Part shown: positions 26,001 through 38,800 of the stretch, in pieces
How positions within the stretch are numbered: position 1 is the first letter of the stretch
Layout of the letters: each line of letters opens with the position of its first letter
NCBI RefSeq assembly: GCF_900496995.4
Contig: NC_044009.1
Coordinates: forward strand, 46,213,505-46,277,504
Length of the DNA: 64,000 nt
DNA from: Aquila chrysaetos chrysaetos
Lineage: Eukaryota; Chordata; Aves; Accipitriformes; Accipitridae
Direction of reading: 5' to 3'
The notes under the pieces: generated by a model
Told to the model about the DNA's origin: nothing
The model's database searches: none
What the model saw: the letters and a program-made list of their open reading frames with translations, nothing else
Program-made: the position numbers and the translations under genes

Positions 26001-29000
26001 GTTCTCTGGAGTCCCAGCAGAGGATTAAGTTCTTTGATTAGGCAAATTTAATAGGAGATGTTTAATTATTTGATACCACACAAAAAATAGGATTACTGAC
26101 TTTTGCATCCTTTCCAAATATGACATTTCCAAGCAGGTCTGTAATGGCAGTCTCAAAGGACTGGTGCAGTCCCCAGCACAGCCAAAGGACAACCTGTTGC
26201 TAAGCAACCAATACAAGTGCGCTGCTCAACATTTTATTTCATTTGGAAAGGGACATATTCTTTAAGTACTTCATCTTAGCTACTGAGCAGAAAGAGTTTT
26301 CCATGTGCTTTTTGAGAGCTGTGCATATGTGTAAAATAGCCAATTTGCTCAAACAAACGTGCAATTTAAAGAGCAGGTGCCAGAGAAGAACATGCAAAAC
26401 TGAAGGTCTGAAAAACTGGCACAAATATTTTAGCCCTTTCTAACATCAGCGCCCTGAATTTGCCTCTTTGTTTCTGTGTTCATCCTACTTGAAAATGGGC
26501 TGCCTTGATAGCATGTATGTGGCAGAGCTGTCTGCAGAGTTTACCGATGTTTGTTGATGCACCCTCTTTTGAAGAATGCTTTGTCATGGTTTTCCCACTG
26601 ATACAAGGAAATACTTTCTCCCTGATAAACAAAGGCCAGAACTAGACCCTGACTTTCCAGCCTGAAGACTCTAAATCTCAGATTCTGTAATTGTTTCAGA
26701 AAAGCAGCTAAATAGCTTTGGAAAAGAGCATTTATTGCTCTACATCTAGCACCACTTTCACTTTACTCCTTGTCCCTATAGTGAAATAAAACCCTATAGT
26801 TCTGCTAGACTTGTGTCTGTGTATCTGAAATCATCCCTGGCCTGAATAGTCTGTAGCTAAATTGTCCTGAAGGAGTTGTTCATCTTGTTTCCCAGTCTAA
26901 AACCACACAAATAGAAAGAAGGCAATGCACAAAAAAAATATGGGAAGTTGGTCAAAATCAAGAATGCAGTTTGGTTTCTAATGGCCGTAATAAATGCATG
27001 TTGTATTGCATGTGATCTGAAAGATACATATGCCATGCATAAGTGTACTGAGGCAGGTGGGGCATGCCATCTTAATGTATGGAGGAGGCTACTTTTGGCT
27101 GGGAAGAAGTCTGTTTGCATTTTAGTTCTCCCTAGCAGATGTAGCAAGAACATTCATTGACTGATCTCTTTTTTTTTTTTTTTTTTTTTCTGACTAGCTT
27201 TGTGGTCTCATCCAAATGCTCTAGGATGTAAATTATTTGTGAGCAGCCCAAGAATGGCTACAGTTCAGGTCTTATATGGGCCCACAAATGGTAAAATATA
27301 ACTTTCTCTTGCCCCAGACATTGTGCATGTGAAAGTTTCCATCTGGTCACGACCTCCTGCCTGGCAGATAGCACAGTGAATTTAAGCTCAGCTCTGCCTG
27401 TGTAGGGCCGTCTAACACAGCTGTAGGTTTTCCTGGCTGCTGTCAGCAATTCCTGCACCTCTGTGTCACTTTCCAAAAATTCACAACCAGGTGGAGACAG
27501 GTAGCAATGGCCATGCTAAAAGCCATCGTGTTGCACTAGGACACGAACTCAGCATAGAGACTGAGAGGCATAAGTCACTCACTGTTATCAGGCAGATTGT
27601 CCAAAACGTCAGTGAAGGTGTCCTGTTTTTCAAACACACGCACTCAAAGTAGGTAGGGTGCCTGCGTAACTGAAGATGCTTTTGTTTGTAGCCACTGATG
27701 ATCTTTTGCTGATGATCCAATGGATCATATTGGATATAGACAGATGTCTTACTGTCCCTTTGATCAAGTGAAATGGATACAAATTTTGCCTTTGACTGGT
27801 ATGGTTTCCAGATGATGTGTTTTGTTAAATGAAATGCAGTGTGGGAGTACTGCGCTGTTTGCAAGCTAAGCTGTGTCTTGGGAGCAGCACCTAACAACTA
27901 CATCTTTTTTTAGAGCTGAGAAAAGTAAAGCACAGTGTTGAAGAAATGCTGCTGATACCTGCATGGTAACCTGCAGCTATGGTGACTCAAGAGAAGAAAC
28001 TAGGTGTCTTAGACTATTCAGATACACAAACCTCTTCCTGGCCCTCTCCTTCGCTAGTACTTCTGCTTTCTGTTCTTAAACAGGGAATTGTCTTCCTGAC
28101 ATCTCTTTATTGAAAGACTCACCTTAACTCTTTGTCTTGTGTCTATGGATTCATAGGATTCATGCCACAGAGTTCCCACAGCTGAATCAATACTTCTTTC
28201 TTATCTCTGCTGTTGTATATGCAAGAACATTGCTTGCCAACAGGCTAACACTATAGCGCTAGATCATATAATGTAGCTGTCACATTTGGGAGCAAGAGAG
28301 CAAATTTGCTGCTTAACCTGGCAGCCTGGTCATGAAGAGATTGGTTTTGATTTTTAGATGGAAATAATTGCTATTTTCAATCCCATGCATTTGATCTATT
28401 AAAGCGAGTTATTGGCTGTCCTGCTTTATTTAGGGAATACTCTCCCAAAGCTGCTGCTTCCTGTTTCTTTTGGACATTCAGCCTTCAGCGATCTCACGTT
28501 GCAGAGAAGCACACCATCAAGAAAGAAACCTACTCTGTCACAAGGAGTTGACTTGAAGAATAACTCTCAGAAGGTTAACTGACCAAATCAAAAGCAGACT
28601 TGCTTAATCAGTGAACAAGCAGGGAAATACAAGAATTTTTTTTTTTATCAAGTCCAAACAAAATAACAAAAAAAAAAGGATGAAACAAAATCGGCCACTT
28701 GGTTTTCAAGTTGCTTGATTTCAAGTTGTAAGGTTCACAACAGCATTTAGTTTTGAAAAAAAACAGCATTTTTCACTAGGAACAAATAAGCCAAGAAATG
28801 GTTAACCAGCTTTTGCAAGAAGATGCCATGTGAGTAGCATACATTGAAAGAAAACTGTAGAGGAAATAAATTACAGAGAAAAATACAGCACAAATAAAAG
28901 GCAGGGGTATCTTGAGGAAAGAAGTGTAATACTAAATTGAGTAAAGGGCAAAACATGAGAAGTAGTTTCACAGAAAATCTGAGCTAGCTCCAGTTAAACT

Positions 29001-29580
29001 TAACTTAGGATGCAGGAATTGTTTGCCATATTAGCTGGTGAACTCCAGAAGCATTAATTACTGAGGTAATCTGAGCCGTTCTCCTGCCGGATCTTGAGCC
29101 AGCTTGAGAGGCTGTAAGCACCAGTATGCAGTAGCATGTGTAAATATCCTGAGTGAACCAATAATCAGAAGGGGGAAATAAAGTGCAGAGCATAGATTTG
29201 GCTACAATTCAATATTTCTGTGATTTTTTAATGTAACTTCAAAGAAAATGCAAGGGAAGGAAAAGAGAATAGATGAGGAGGTATGACTATCTACCAAGGG
29301 TATATTATATGCTCCCTACAAATTATTTCAGAATCTAAGAGGGAGAAAGAAGGAAATTCAGGTCAGCATGTTTAATACATTTATTCTAATTCCATTTTAT
29401 TGAATTATTTTCAACTGTAAACAAGCTTGCATTTTAGATTCTGTGTAAAATTAATCCCTTCATAGTACCAATATAAACATACATTTACCCTTTGCCCTCA
29501 GTCAACTGTAGTTTATGCATTAACAGGGACTTTCTGCTAGAAGCCTTTGTTCTTTCGGAGAGCCACTCCTCTGGGATTTA
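23077..29580. other. Intergenic DNA upstream of ACMSD
   Basis: About 6.5 kb without a supported gene. It contains a run of 21 T at 27169-27189 and a short imperfect direct repeat near 25918-25985 built on AGAAGGGAAA. A 138-codon frame on the minus strand at 27481-27897 has no family features and no splice context. I recognise no transposon in it. Confidence 0.65.
27169..27189 (+). repeat. Run of 21 T
   Basis: Uninterrupted homopolymer in intergenic DNA. On the minus strand it would be a poly-A, but no SINE, LINE or processed pseudogene body is recognised next to it. Confidence 0.92.
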
Positions 29581-29744
29581 GGCTCCCCAATTGGCCACTG
29601 TACCGAGCTCTCCTGATAAGACAGCAGGTGGATCTGAACTGCAGCCAAAGTTAATAACCTGCTGAACCAGAGACAGGAAGGATAGTAGCAATTACACAGA
29701 AAACATTTTCATTGAAGGAGTATTTCTCCTTTGATACTTCGAAA
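29580..29744 (+). promoter_or_regulatory. ACMSD: Proximal ACMSD promoter and 5' leader (putative)
   Basis: The 165 bases before the ACMSD ATG are not a CpG island. They hold a CCAAT box (CCCCAATTGG, about 29585-29594), a GATA site (GATAAG, about 29614), and overlapping CAAAGTT and GTTAATAAC (29646-29658), which resemble half-sites for the liver and kidney factors HNF4 and HNF1. Mammalian ACMSD is expressed mainly in kidney and liver and responds to HNF4A, so these are plausible. The transcription start is not visible. Confidence 0.4.
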
Positions 29745-29801
29745 ATGAAAATTGATATTCATAGCCACATTCTACCTAAGGAATGGCCTGACCTAAAAAA
29801 G
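29745..29801 (+). CDS. ACMSD: ACMSD coding exon 1
   Basis: 57 bases, residues 1-19, ending at the donor GTAATA. It encodes [19 protein letters not shown]. The HxH pair (His6, His8) supplies two zinc ligands at the end of the first barrel strand. The start context AAAATGA has A at -3. Confidence 0.96.
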
Positions 29802-32800
29802 GTAATAAAAGTTTAGATATTCAGTGCCTTATGTTAGCAGCAACCATTTCTACTAATGTAATTTTTGAAAGAACAATGAATGAAGGGTTCTGTTATAAAT
29901 ATCTCTAGGGTTTTGTCTAATTTTTTTTTTTTCAGATATTTGTATTGCATTACTTTGCAAAGCAAGAGTCCCAGTAAGAAAGGGATGGAAAACTGGGCTC
30001 TGTTGCACACTCTTTATTTAGTCTGAAGCAATTCTATCTTTTCACTTGTTGTTTTGTAAGACGTAAAATTGTCAAATGATGAGGTGTAAATTCCACTTTC
30101 TTGATAAAAGCAGAGCTGTCAGGTTTCCAAATGGTACTTGATTTTGTTTTAAATAAGAGAAATAAGCAAATATTAGACAAGATTAATGTTACTTAAGACA
30201 AAAGTCATTCATATATTATACCCACAGGTATGAAGGTCATTAACTTCACTAGGACTGGGGTCACTCTAAGTACAGTTAACTGATGATGATGATCATTTTA
30301 CTAATACCTGTTATTTTTTCAGTTACTGGAAAGAAGTTGCATATTGTATTAAAAATACAAAATCTCAGTTGTCAGAACACTGAAGCTATAAGTCAACTTG
30401 TCTTAACTTTTAATCTTTGTATGGTATTATTATTATTATTGCTCAATGACATAAATTTATTCTTGTCAGTAATAATTTTCATGATCCTGTGAAAAGTATT
30501 TGAGAATGGAAGGTGTCATTTAGGTTTTCATGTAATAAATCTAATCCTTTTTAGATTATCAAAATCCATGTAGTCATCTCATTCTGAATTAGGTTTTAGA
30601 GTTATTGCCTAAATAATTAAAATCACAATTCAGTATAGAGATGTCTGATCACTTTTTGACTCATAACGGATCACATCTCCAATGCTACAAAGGGTACTGG
30701 GAAAGATCACATGAAACTATATTTATATATAGTTTATACACACATCTATAAAAAAAATATTTGCAATTAAAAATTGCATTCAAATTTTCCGGATAGCTAT
30801 TTTTTATAACTCTTTAATGTTTCCATTCATGATAAAAAATCAGAGTAAAAAAGTGAACACCTGTGTTGTTGCTTCTTTCCTTATTGTAATTCTGTGTTGG
30901 TCGTAGTTTGAATGAACATTCCCTGTGTCTGACAGTAGTATGGAACCATTTGATTTCATTGTGCCTGTCTTTGACAACAAAAGAATACTATTATTTCAGC
31001 CATGCTCTTAGGCATCTGACACACTGACTGAAACTTTGTTTTACACTATACTTTCTTTCTCTTAATTATTTTGAGGTTGATGATGGCAAATTCTCACGTC
31101 AGTGTTTCATATGTGTTAGCTCTGTGTTTCTGTGACTTTAAACATCACAATCCAGTATCAATTCAATATTAGCCAGAAAGCAGCTGGAAAATGTAAACAG
31201 CATATTAAAAAAAGTCACGAGAAAATGTGGCATTAAGAGCATACATAGGATTATTTCTTCATTAGTAGTGAAAAATAACATCATTATGCATAAAACCTCC
31301 TGGAAAGGAATGTTTGTTTCCTCATTTACCTAGAAAGGTCTTTTTAAACATCTATTTGGACTTCCTATTTGTAATAATAAGAGCTCCTCAATGAAAAACA
31401 CATATACCTGCTACTTTTTGTTTCCTCTGTTCTAAAGATTGAGCGATTCAATGGTTTATTAATGGGCCCAGAATAGAAAACAACTCTCAGAATTCCCTCG
31501 AGTCCTCTGAAAATTCAAGCCATTAACATAGTTCTCTGCATCTCATACATGGAAAACCAATGACACAATCCTAACATGCACACGGTGCTAAACTTTTCTT
31601 TCTTTTTGCAAGCCTTATAAATACTGAACCTTGAACCTAGAAAATTATATTGTCAAGATACTTATTTAAGAGCTTAGGAACCCATAATAAGTATAAAAAT
31701 TCATAGAAATAAATGAAATTAGGATTGTCAATATATCCAGCTAGTAACTGAGGGGAAGAAAGGAGAAAGTAGGTTCAAAAACAGACCGGTGAGTTTCTCT
31801 ATTGCTAAATACTCCTTGAGCACCTTTAAGGTACTCATTTTCTGCACAGCTTACAATTGCAATTAGCATGGAGCTAGTGAAAACTTAAAGTTCTCATTAG
31901 GTGTCACTCACAAAATTTTCCCTAAATTTAAATATTTTTATCTCTATATATAAACCTATAAAATTATAAATTTAAATAAAATATACATAGCTACATAGCT
32001 AAACATAGGTAAATAAAACATACATAGCCTCAGTCATTAGCATCTCTGATTGGCTGAAGTCAGGAGGCTTGGCTCTGCATGCCTACGTTAGGAAAGCTCA
32101 CAGTGGCATTAAGTAATGATTTGCTATCACAGGAAATTCAGGACTGTATTCAAATTGTTTACACTTCAGTGAAAGAAATGCCTGCTTTTACTGAGTTTCC
32201 TTTGAAATGTTTCTTAACAGAAAAATGGGAATTCTGAGCATTGTTTTCAGTCTATTATGATATTTCAAGATTTCATTTATTTCTAATCTGATTATTAATG
32301 AAAGTAAAAGGAAATCAGCATCTTTTTTTAGGTTTTGGGTTTTTTGCCTAAACAATTTTGAATCTCTCTGGAAGAATCAATGAGCATCTAAGCTTCTCCC
32401 TTTTAGCTTCTCTTGGCTGTTTAAATATTAATAGATGAGAGACTGACCTTCAGTCCTGCTGCTGAATCATGGAAGCTGAAAAGTGGAATCAATACATCTT
32501 TGTGCGATTAACTGATCACAGATTGGAAAATTGTCAGCTCAATTTTCATATTGCCAAATGTTTGATTTAATTTTTTCTGTGTTAAAATCATTCCAGTTAG
32601 AACCTCAATATAGTAAGCAACTTTAAGCACTTTGAAATCAGTTCTAGGACTTAGTTAAAAATGTTGTTGAACTGGGAGCTAAAAGGTCAGATCTACAAAC
32701 ACCATTAGTCCAGTCCAGTTAAACTTCAGCACTTCTGCTGATGCCAATGGGGCTACTCATAAGCTGAAAGCTGAGCATATGCGTAAGTGTTTCTCCTGAA

Positions 32801-35800
32801 TGAGGTACTGCTGGATAGTAAGAACTGAGATTTTTATTATTATTATTGTGGAGTGCTAACTAGCACTGGCTTTTTCTTCTTTCTTTCACAGAGATACGGA
32901 TATGGTGGATGGGTACAGCTGGATCATCACTGCAAGGTTTGGGCTGTTTGGTGCTCTAAGCTGATCTTGTGTTGTCATCAGGAATACAAACTCATAGTAA
33001 ATCTATTAAAAAGCAAAGTGGCAATAAAATTGGCTGTGTCTTTGACACAGATTTATCTAGAGGTCTGTCTCCTATGAAGTAATATCAGTCCAAGTCCTAA
33101 TATACCTCAGTAGAATTTTTTGCTTGAGAGATGAAACTCACATTCTCTTGTACGAACCAGTATCGATTTTTCATCATCATCTCATTTTAACACTTGGAAT
33201 GGATAGCTCTAAGGAATTCTTTTCAATAAGACCGGTCAATCTAAAGCAGATTACATGTAGATTTTTTTTTTGCTTAAATGCATTCTTCTGTATGAGAAGC
33301 AAAACCAAAAGGAACTGGTATTTTAATAAAAGTTAAAAGAACTCAGAGGTGAAAATATCTTTGCATCTGAGTGAAAGGGAAAGTAATTTCTGAAATTTCA
33401 TGACAAGGAGAACAAGTAGCAGAACAATACAGACAATCCATAGATTTGGGGACCATCATGTAGAAAAGTAGGAATGTGAGGTTCATTGGCAAGTAAAAAG
33501 CAGGCTGTGTCTGATTTTACTTCACCTTTTTATCACCGCCCACTCTATTAACTTTGCAAAGGCACTTCTGAACTACCTTAGTACAACTGGAACAACACGT
33601 CTCCAGGTGCCGTGAGTCTATGCTAACATTCAGAATCCATCTTGATGGTACTGACATTAGCAGAATACATGTATTTACTCTGATGGGGACAGAACTGGTT
33701 TCTTAAAGGCTTGATTCTGGTCTCACTCAGAGTAGAGCAAATCAGCAGTAATTTCAGTGACATTCACAGTGACACAACAATGTAAAACTTCTGCAAGCAA
33801 GATCAAAATGTTGCAGTTCATCTTTTGATAAGAGCATTAAAAAATTGCCAGTATAAGTGCTTTTTTTACAGGAGGGCGCAAGGACCTAAGAGAGGTAAGG
33901 CTGATATGGCAAAATAATTCTCTTTGTACATTACTATGTACGTTAACTGTACCAGCTAGTTTTAAAGATGTTACCTCTGTTACCATATAATAACTTTGGC
34001 AGTCAGATATCCCTGTCTATCTCAAACACTGTCACAGGAAGCCAGCTTCCTCCTGTGACCTGTCAGCTCCCCACATCTAGGAATCTTTTGGAGAGCCTGT
34101 CACTGCAAATGGCATTGGCCTCTGGAAAGAGGGAGATTAGAAAGATGGCATTAAAAAGAGGTCTCAGGAGACCTCAGTTCACTTTCCACCTCACTTCGTG
34201 TGTACCTGTCCTAACTTGAAAAACTTCATCTGTACTTGCCTGCCACAGGAGTGTTGAGAGTTGAACAGGTATGGAAGGGATAAAAGCAGTGCAAGGTATT
34301 AGCCAGATAATTAAGGAAAAAATACAAAGACAATAGAGGTTGTGTGGTTAAGAGCAGAAAGAACAATGTGGATATAGTAAGCTGCAAGGCAAAAGATGCA
34401 AAGTGAAGAGCGTGAATAGCTCAACAGAGTGTCAGCACATAACCCACCTAAAGCATGTGAAGCGTGCAAATAACTGGCTAAAGCCAGCTATGTTATATAA
34501 TGGCAGGCTGTATGCATAGTGTTTTAAAAGGGTTAATCTGTCTCCGTCTTCTGAAATTCAAACATGATCTCAATATAGGAATTCTATGCTGAAAACTAGA
34601 GGGATAAGTGATAGAAAGATTTAGTACTTAGCATTTTCAGGATGATAGTGCCTCTCTCTATTTGGGTGACCCTATAAAGAAATGCAATCTTCTTCATTGT
34701 TTCTTTTTGTGACTTGGCTAATTCATTCATTCTTTGTAGAGATTCAACTTTTATTGTCTTTAGAGAAGCAAGACTTGCATCTTCCAGGTAACCAAAGTAT
34801 TTAAGTATATAATGCCTGTTAATTTCAGTGAAACTAGACATTCCCTCCTCCCCTCATCACTTTGCAAAATCATACTTCTTTGTGATTGTACATATGCTTA
34901 TATTAACTGAAAAAAGCTGATAAAATGGATACAACACTGTGTCTATTTATTGCAATCTAATGACATATACACACTGTTGTCATTCTATAACATGCAAGGC
35001 TATGCTGTCAAATGGCTAACAGTCATTTAGGAAAAAGGACCACAGAATATGAAGGTTGGGACCGAGAATGAGGAGCAAACAAACGTTATGCTGAAATTTC
35101 AGATCTGAGTCTAAGCAGGCATAGGGGAGAACAAGCCACCTGCTGAACCAAAGTGCGGATGGCATAGCTTCTGGGCTACATGGTAGGTGCAGGAAGGAGA
35201 GAATTGTTGGAGACATTTTCAGCATCTTAGCTGTTTGTTACAGGTCTGATGCTAAAATTTCTTGCTAAAAATAGTTTGCAAAGGAACTTTGTGGCAAGTC
35301 AATAATAGCCTTATACACTCTGCAGAGAATTCTGTCTACCCTACTTCTGTCTGAAAATGTTGCATGAAAAAAGTGCATGACAAAATAAAATCCTGTTCGG
35401 GTGTGTGGAGCTGAGGAAGTTGACTCTTAAGATTAAAAAAAAGCAAAAGCTTCTCATATCATTCTGTGAAGAAGCATCAGGGTCAAACTGGAAGAAAATA
35501 ATTACATGCATTTTTAAAGAAGTGCAATTTGGGATGTGACTAAGTAGTTTAGTGATGGGATAATTTTAAATGTAGCTTGCTGAACCAAACCACCCTGCTG
35601 GACTTAAATCTCTCTCTCTTAATTTCTACATAAATTAATTAGCCTTAAATATCAGATGATGTTTAGAATAGAGTGGAGTAGGAAAGGAAAGAAAAGAAAA
35701 GGAAAGGAAAGGAAAGAAAAGAAAAAAAGAAAAGAAAAAAGAAAAGAAAAACAATGATAGAATTCTTTGGCTGTGCCCTTAGAAAATTGTGTTAACCTTG

Positions 35801-38800
35801 CAAATAAAAATCTCAGGTCTTTTGTGATATTTTCAGCACTGCATCCGTTGCTTTGGAACCTGAAAATTTTTTCCTGATCCATGTTTCATACTTACTACTG
35901 CAAAAAACTCTGAGAATTTTTTTCCCAGTTGAGGTGTCTGAGTAAATACTCATTTTAAAAATACAAGGTGCAGATTAGTGGCAGTGTCTAGAGACTATAG
36001 CAATTATGACTCATTTTCCAGTCACAGTGTTGGTGGACCAGATCTTTCTATCATTACATATACAAGCATGAATCTATTCAGATGATCATGTTTTGCTTTC
36101 CTGCATAATCGAGTTTATTGTTGCCAACATACAATGCTGTGAGCTCAGCCTTGACCTGTAGCGTGTTCACAAAGAATCAGTTAATGCAAATTAAAATAGC
36201 AAACTGTTCAAATAATTCTTCAATGAGAACATCACGTGGCTTATTAGAAACCTTTCCTATATTGCAAACCCTGCTGCAAATTTATCTCAGCATTTAAGTA
36301 TGAGCACTGTGAAAGTTGCTACTAAAATTACTATCCATCTAATATGGTTTTCAGTAGTAGCAGAAGAAAATATACATGAGCAGGTGAGCTGCTATGCCTT
36401 AGCTATGTCTGAGGAAAGAATTAAGTCACCTGTGTTCACAGAAATACTCCCAGTGGTAATCCAGTAAAGTCCACACAATCTAGTCGTATGTGATGCAATG
36501 CTCAGTTCTACTCTGTCTTTTTCTCTACTCACACCCCAAATATTTTTCTGTTTATTAGGCAATCTGCAGCACTGCACTGATCTTTTTTTAATGTATTTGA
36601 GTGTATGGCTAGAGTAAACATTTCTGTCAGGTTGCAAAATCAATTTTACAAGAACCTGAAGTATTTTACCAGAGGATCAAGACTATATAGTTGTTGTTAC
36701 TGACTGTAATATTTCAAGTAATTTTCACAACCTGTGATACAGCTAACAAGTAACTTGACAGTTTGCCAAGGCAGCACAGTTAGATTTGTTGAAGGGAGCT
36801 TTAAAATATTCATTAGGGCGGTATATTTGGGAATGTATGAAGTTAATAACAAATTCAAGGTTACTAACAGTCTAACTTCTCAGAAGGAGGGGACAGAAAC
36901 CAGCTCTATGAGAAGTAGTAAATTTTATTAGTTATTTCTGTTTTAGCATACTAGTAGCGATTTAACAGGTTTTTTATTTGGAAATATAGACAGGATCCTA
37001 AATAAATGAATTTTATGAGGAAAAATAAAGTGGCCTTTGGAGAGAGAGAATTCCCTTTCCAGAAGAGTCAGAAGACTGCCCTGTGCTTAGCTTCTGTTTA
37101 CTGTGAAGGTGAAGGAATAGCTGCTGTGTTTTCTGATCTTCAATTTTCAACTGCAGATTCAGTGTGTTCTCTGTCCAATACATCTGCTGCATGACCGAGC
37201 TTACCCATCCCAAATACACAGGGTCATGTGGATCTTCTGACTTTCCTCCATGCCATTTATCTCTATAGGAGCTTCAAGCAACCAAGAAATACTCAGGCCT
37301 TGCAAGTATTGGTGAATTGTATCTCATCAATTTGTGCAAGTGTAAGCCAACAGAAGGACTGTTTTGTCTGTCTTTACAAGTCCATAGAAGCATGTAGATA
37401 CCTACAACTGTAACAGACAATTTACTTTGCTAAATGTGATGACACTGTGCATACTCAACCTCTTTGGACAATTGACAAATCAACCAAAAATTAAGTTTAA
37501 AAAGGAACTTTCCATGTTCATAGTTAAAGGAACAGTATTCAATTTCATGACCTTGATAATATTTTGAACTTTGTAAGTTTGGGAATTGATGGCATATGGG
37601 GAAGGTATTACACTAATTCAGGTAATGGTTTTATACTGCAGTTAGGGTCTGTTTGGGGTTTTTTTCCCCAAATACAAATTCTTTAATAATTCTTTTCTTC
37701 CCAAGGAGAAAATGTAATCTGAAGACAACATAATAGGTCTCCTTTTGTCTCAGTATCACTGGTGATACAAAACAACTGGACTGAAATTAACAGAGTTGCA
37801 CAATTATTTCTGTAGTTACTGGGATCATCATGATGCTATTGACTTTAAAAGAACACATGCATACCCAAGGGGAAAATTTAGCACAGATTTAATTAGAGCA
37901 TTGTTTTGAGGTCAAAATTTGGTTTGAGGATAAACTTGGATTAATGTACCTGATCTCTTTTCCAAACAAACAGAGTGTGATATACATTGCAAAAGAAAAG
38001 GGATATTTTTTTTATGAAGAATTAAATCTGAATTATAAATGACTGTTTTATTAATGACTTTTTAAATAGTCTTTGATTAAAAATACCTACTGAATAAAAA
38101 TAAAAGAACAAAATTCTGTCACTGAATTTCTGCAGGGAGCACAATATACTCAAGCGACTATAAATTAGCATGCACTACTTTGTCACATTTATAATAGATG
38201 AAAAATGTCATTTCACAGGGACAGGCAAAGATGATGAAGGATGGAAAGGTTTTTAGAGTTATTCAAGAGAACTGCTGGGATCCAGAAGTACGGATTAAAG
38301 AGATGGACCTATCAGGTATCTCCATAAATGAATTAAAATCATTGTGTCTCATTTAGAATAACAGCAACTTCTCTGTTAATGCATCTGAAAGTGCTCAATA
38401 ACAGTATCAAAATTGAAAGGTTTAGCATACTGATTCATTAGTTTAAATCTGTTGAAAGTCAGTGAAAACTGGTATGCTTTATACTCAGACTCAAATAGGA
38501 CATGTTCCCATAACTTTCCTCATTTTCAGTAGCAATTTATTCCCCACATGGGCTCATTAATTTTGGTGGGATTTTTAAGGCAGTAAGGAACTAGTTGACA
38601 TAAGTAAGGATGACTGACTCTAGACTTGAAAAGGCAACATGAATTCCAGGTAGAGAAGTGATTTACGTAAAAGAGGAAGCCCTTTCATTTTTGTTCCGAA
38701 TGTTAAAAAGATTCTCTTTACTCATAGGATTTTTTGTATGTTTGTTTCCTTTTCTAATATTTTTTTCAGCTTAGGCGTTGCAACTTCATTCTGTATTTTA

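Larger units (their letters stand above)
32937..38218 (+). other. ACMSD: ACMSD intron 2
   Basis: About 5.3 kb. It contains a perfect-armed hairpin at 34031-34059 and a purine-rich simple repeat at 35676-35750. A segment near 33715-33790 (GATTCTGGTCTCACTC, CAGTGACA) also looks like an old interspersed repeat of unknown family. No exon is recognised. Confidence 0.75.

Noticed and set aside
27481-27897. 138-codon minus-strand frame
   Set aside because: Cys/Leu/Ser-rich with no recognisable domain, splice context or promoter; expected by chance in a 23-kb interval.
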